Assembly: GCA_023251695.1 (NCBI GenBank)
Contig: JAHEYE010000026.1
Location: forward strand, 1-33,835
Length of the DNA stretch: 33,835 bases
Origin: Sphingobacteriaceae bacterium
GTDB lineage: Bacteria > Bacteroidota > Bacteroidia > B-17B0 > Aurantibacillaceae
Direction: 5' to 3'
A model generated the notes under the pieces. The model did no database searches. It had not been told where the DNA came from and saw only the letters and a list, made by a program, of their open reading frames with translations. The first letter of the stretch is position 1. Every line of letters begins with the position of its first letter. This document shows, one piece after another, positions 31,963-33,835 of the stretch. A program made the position numbers and the translations under genes.

Positions 31963-33195
31963 TTGAGCAATTTTAAAGTCATATCCTTCAGTCACCAGCA
32001 TTTCTCTCTCGAAAAACTGGCTCTTTTGCATGTAAGTGAAGATGCACAAAGTTCTTTTTTAGGAGCACTTAAAATTAATTTTGGCTTTGATGAATTGATG
32101 TTGCTTAGTACTTGTAACCGCGTTGAATTTTTTGTATGCACCGAAGCGGAAATAAATAAAACTACAGTCAGTAAATTATTAAGCTTCATAAATTCACATA
32201 TTGACGAATCAACTTTGGATTTACTTTCAAACGGTGTTGAAATATTTGAGGGGGAAAAGGCAGTAAAACATGTTTTTGAAGTGGCTTCATCATTAAAGTC
32301 ATTAGTGGTTGGCGAGCGTGAAATAATTACACAAGTGCGCAAGGCTTATGAGTTTTGTAATACACTCGGACTAACAGGAGATTTTATAAGAATGGTAGTT
32401 AAACATACTATTGAAACTGCGAAGGATGTTTTTACCAATACTGAAATAGCTAAAAATCCGGTTTCGGTTGTTTCACTGGCATATCGTCAATTACGTGATT
32501 TAGGCATTAAAAACGAAGCACGTATTGTAATGATTGGTTCGGGCGAAACGAATACCACTATGGCTAATTATTTACAAAAACATAAATACGCCAACTTTAC
32601 CGTTTTTAACCGCACATTTGCCAATGCTGAAAAACTCGCTTTAAAAATCGGGGCTAAATTTTATGGCTTGGAAGAATTAAATAATTTTTCCAATGGATTC
32701 GATGTATTGATTACCTGTACGGGTTCAACTGGAGCAATTGTCAATACAAAAAATTACGCCCAACTGTTAAATGGCGATAAAAATAAAAAAGTGATTATTG
32801 ATTTGGCATTACCGGCCGACGTAGAGAAAGAGGTTTTGGAAAATAACAACATTCACTACATAAATATCAGCTCACTTAAAGAACAAGCTGCAAAAAATCT
32901 TTCACTTCGTCATAGCGAGGTTAGTAAATGTTCGGCTATCATTAATTCTAAGCTGGAAGAATTCAAATCACTTTACAACGAACGTAAAATAGAATTGGCT
33001 TTTGGTGAAATACCAAAACAGGTAAAAGCAATAAAAGATTTGGCAGTCAACGAGGTGTTTTTAAAAGAAATAAATTCGCTCGACGATAAAGGTAAAGCCG
33101 TATTGGATAAAGTTTTAAGTTACGTTGAAAAAAAATACAATGCTGTAGCCATGAAAACTGCAAAAGATGTTTTGTTGAATAAGGAGCAGGAATGA
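31963..33195 (+). CDS. hemA: Glutamyl-tRNA reductase
   Basis: Reduces glutamyl-tRNA(Glu) to glutamate-1-semialdehyde, the first committed step of C5 tetrapyrrole synthesis, using NADPH. The catalytic Cys51 is in LSTCNRVE, followed by VVGEREIITQVRKAYEF, the NADPH-binding VMIGSGETNTTMA and FNRTFANAEKLA, and a C-terminal helical dimerisation part; 410 residues. The start is TTG at 31963: the N-terminus NFKVISFSH aligns with the family start, no in-frame ATG exists between the upstream stop at 31924 and this position, and the next in-frame Met is past residue 40. It overlaps hemC by four bases (ATGA). Confidence 0.93.
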   Translation: MSNFKVISFSHQHFSLEKLALLHVSEDAQSSFLGALKINFGFDELMLLSTCNRVEFFVCTEAEINKTTVSKLLSFINSHIDESTLDLLSNGVEIFEGEKAVKHVFEVASSLKSLVVGEREIITQVRKAYEFCNTLGLTGDFIRMVVKHTIETAKDVFTNTEIAKNPVSVVSLAYRQLRDLGIKNEARIVMIGSGETNTTMANYLQKHKYANFTVFNRTFANAEKLALKIGAKFYGLEELNNFSNGFDVLITCTGSTGAIVNTKNYAQLLNGDKNKKVIIDLALPADVEKEVLENNNIHYINISSLKEQAAKNLSLRHSEVSKCSAIINSKLEEFKSLYNERKIELAFGEIPKQVKAIKDLAVNEVFLKEINSLDDKGKAVLDKVLSYVEKKYNAVAMKTAKDVLLNKEQE

Positions 33196-33835
33196 AAATC
33201 ATAATCGGCACCCGGGGAAGCGATCTGGCGATTTGGCAGGCTAATTACACCAAAAATTTATTGGAAAAAAAAGGCTGTGAAGTGGAAATAAAAGTCATTT
33301 CTACTTCGGGCGACCGCACACAGGAATGGAATACCGGTTTTGATAAACTGGAAGGAAAGGGTTTTTTTACCAAAGAGTTGGAGGAAGAATTATTAGCGGG
33401 GACAATTGATTTAGCTGTACACTCGCATAAAGATTTACCTACTGTTAGCCCTGATGGTTTAATAATTGCCGGAGTATCAGAACGTGAAGACCCTTCCGAA
33501 TTATTGTTAATCAGAAAAGAATCAGTTGATGAAAGCAAAAAATTTTCTTTGAAAGAAAATGCAATGGTGGGCACTTCTTCTGCACGCAGAAAATCGCAGT
33601 TACTTGCTTTCAGGCCCGATATTGAATTAAAGGATTTGCGCGGTAATGTGCCAACAAGAATAAAAAAATTAAAGGAAAAACAATACGACGCGATTTTGAT
33701 AGCCGCCGCCGGTGTAGCAAGATTGAATTTGGAGCTGGATGAATTTCATACTAAAAAATTATTGCCTAACGAATTAGTCCCGGCACCTGCACAAGGAGTA
33801 TTAGCCTGGCAGATAAAAGAAACGAATAACAAATT
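33192..33835 (+). CDS. hemC: Porphobilinogen deaminase (hydroxymethylbilane synthase), 3'-truncated by the window
   Basis: Joins four porphobilinogens into hydroxymethylbilane. The frame from ATG 33192 is open to the end of the window (214 codons). The start MKIIIGTRGSDLAIWQ, then TSGDRTQEW, GKGFFTKELEEELL, DLAVHSHKDLPT, GTSSARRKSQLL, DLRGNVPTRIKKL and PAPAQGVLAW are the family's conserved blocks. The Cys that carries the dipyrromethane cofactor would lie beyond the window. It overlaps hemA by four bases, so translation is probably coupled. Confidence 0.96.
   Translation, partial: MKIIIGTRGSDLAIWQANYTKNLLEKKGCEVEIKVISTSGDRTQEWNTGFDKLEGKGFFTKELEEELLAGTIDLAVHSHKDLPTVSPDGLIIAGVSEREDPSELLLIRKESVDESKKFSLKENAMVGTSSARRKSQLLAFRPDIELKDLRGNVPTRIKKLKEKQYDAILIAAAGVARLNLELDEFHTKKLLPNELVPAPAQGVLAWQIKETNNK

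Overview
The window is an AT-rich chromosomal segment of a Bacteroidota bacterium, probably aerobic and from the Flavobacteriales/Sphingobacteriales/Chitinophagales side of the phylum. The evidence is an alternative complex III (Act) to cytochrome oxidase cluster, two secreted proteins with type IX secretion (T9SS) C-terminal sorting domains, an ExbB-ExbD-ExbD-TonB cluster, an IPExxxVDY-family protein, lipoproteins, and repeated promoter-like boxes of the Bacteroidota form TAnnTTTG (several with an upstream TTG 17-19 bases away). Shine-Dalgarno sequences are mostly absent. No rRNA, tRNA, CRISPR array, transposase or phage gene was seen, and no gene-free stretch exceeds about 240 bases.

Layout. 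1-3759: respiratory cluster, with the 3' end of actF, then coxB and coxA, closed by a strong hairpin terminator. 3785-6815: a tight plus-strand group of a SRPBCC protein, an ALDH8-like aldehyde dehydrogenase and thiL. 6913-11812: a tightly packed minus-strand operon (kbl, sugar-nucleotide SDR, GT2, GT-C-like membrane protein, IPExxxVDY protein), divergent from a two-domain VOC protein. 13151-16934: an M1 aminopeptidase lipoprotein and a serine hydrolase. 17131-26060: a minus-strand energy-transduction group (exbB, exbD, exbD, tonB, then a small membrane protein, a PstS-like lipoprotein and a TPR protein). Between tonB and the small membrane protein sit two plus-strand, tandemly duplicated T9SS cargo genes. 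26298-29604: a MmcQ/YjbR protein, then the lipid-synthesis group DUF177-rpmF-plsX-fabH. 29644-31857: a TPR/SpoIIE-type phosphatase. 31963-end: hemA and the 5' part of hemC (start of tetrapyrrole synthesis).

How it fits together. Quinol electrons pass through ActF's complex to the CoxAB oxidase, which needs heme supplied by the hemA/hemC pathway. ExbB/ExbD/TonB uses the resulting proton gradient to energise outer-membrane transport; the PstS-like and TPR proteins are probably its periplasmic partners. The kbl operon pairs threonine/glycine catabolism with genes for envelope glycan assembly.

Most of the window is ordinary core genome. The unusual signals are: (i) a perfectly phased 7-bp repeat found twice, once forming the signal peptide of a lipoprotein and once crossing the fabH stop codon; (ii) the duplicated T9SS genes, duplicated from promoter to terminator, with a 57-base identical block in their sorting domains, splitting the ExbBD/TonB group; (iii) several palindromic repeats of different sequence located at gene ends; (iv) a TTG-started hemA. 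I found no convincing new defence or mobile system.
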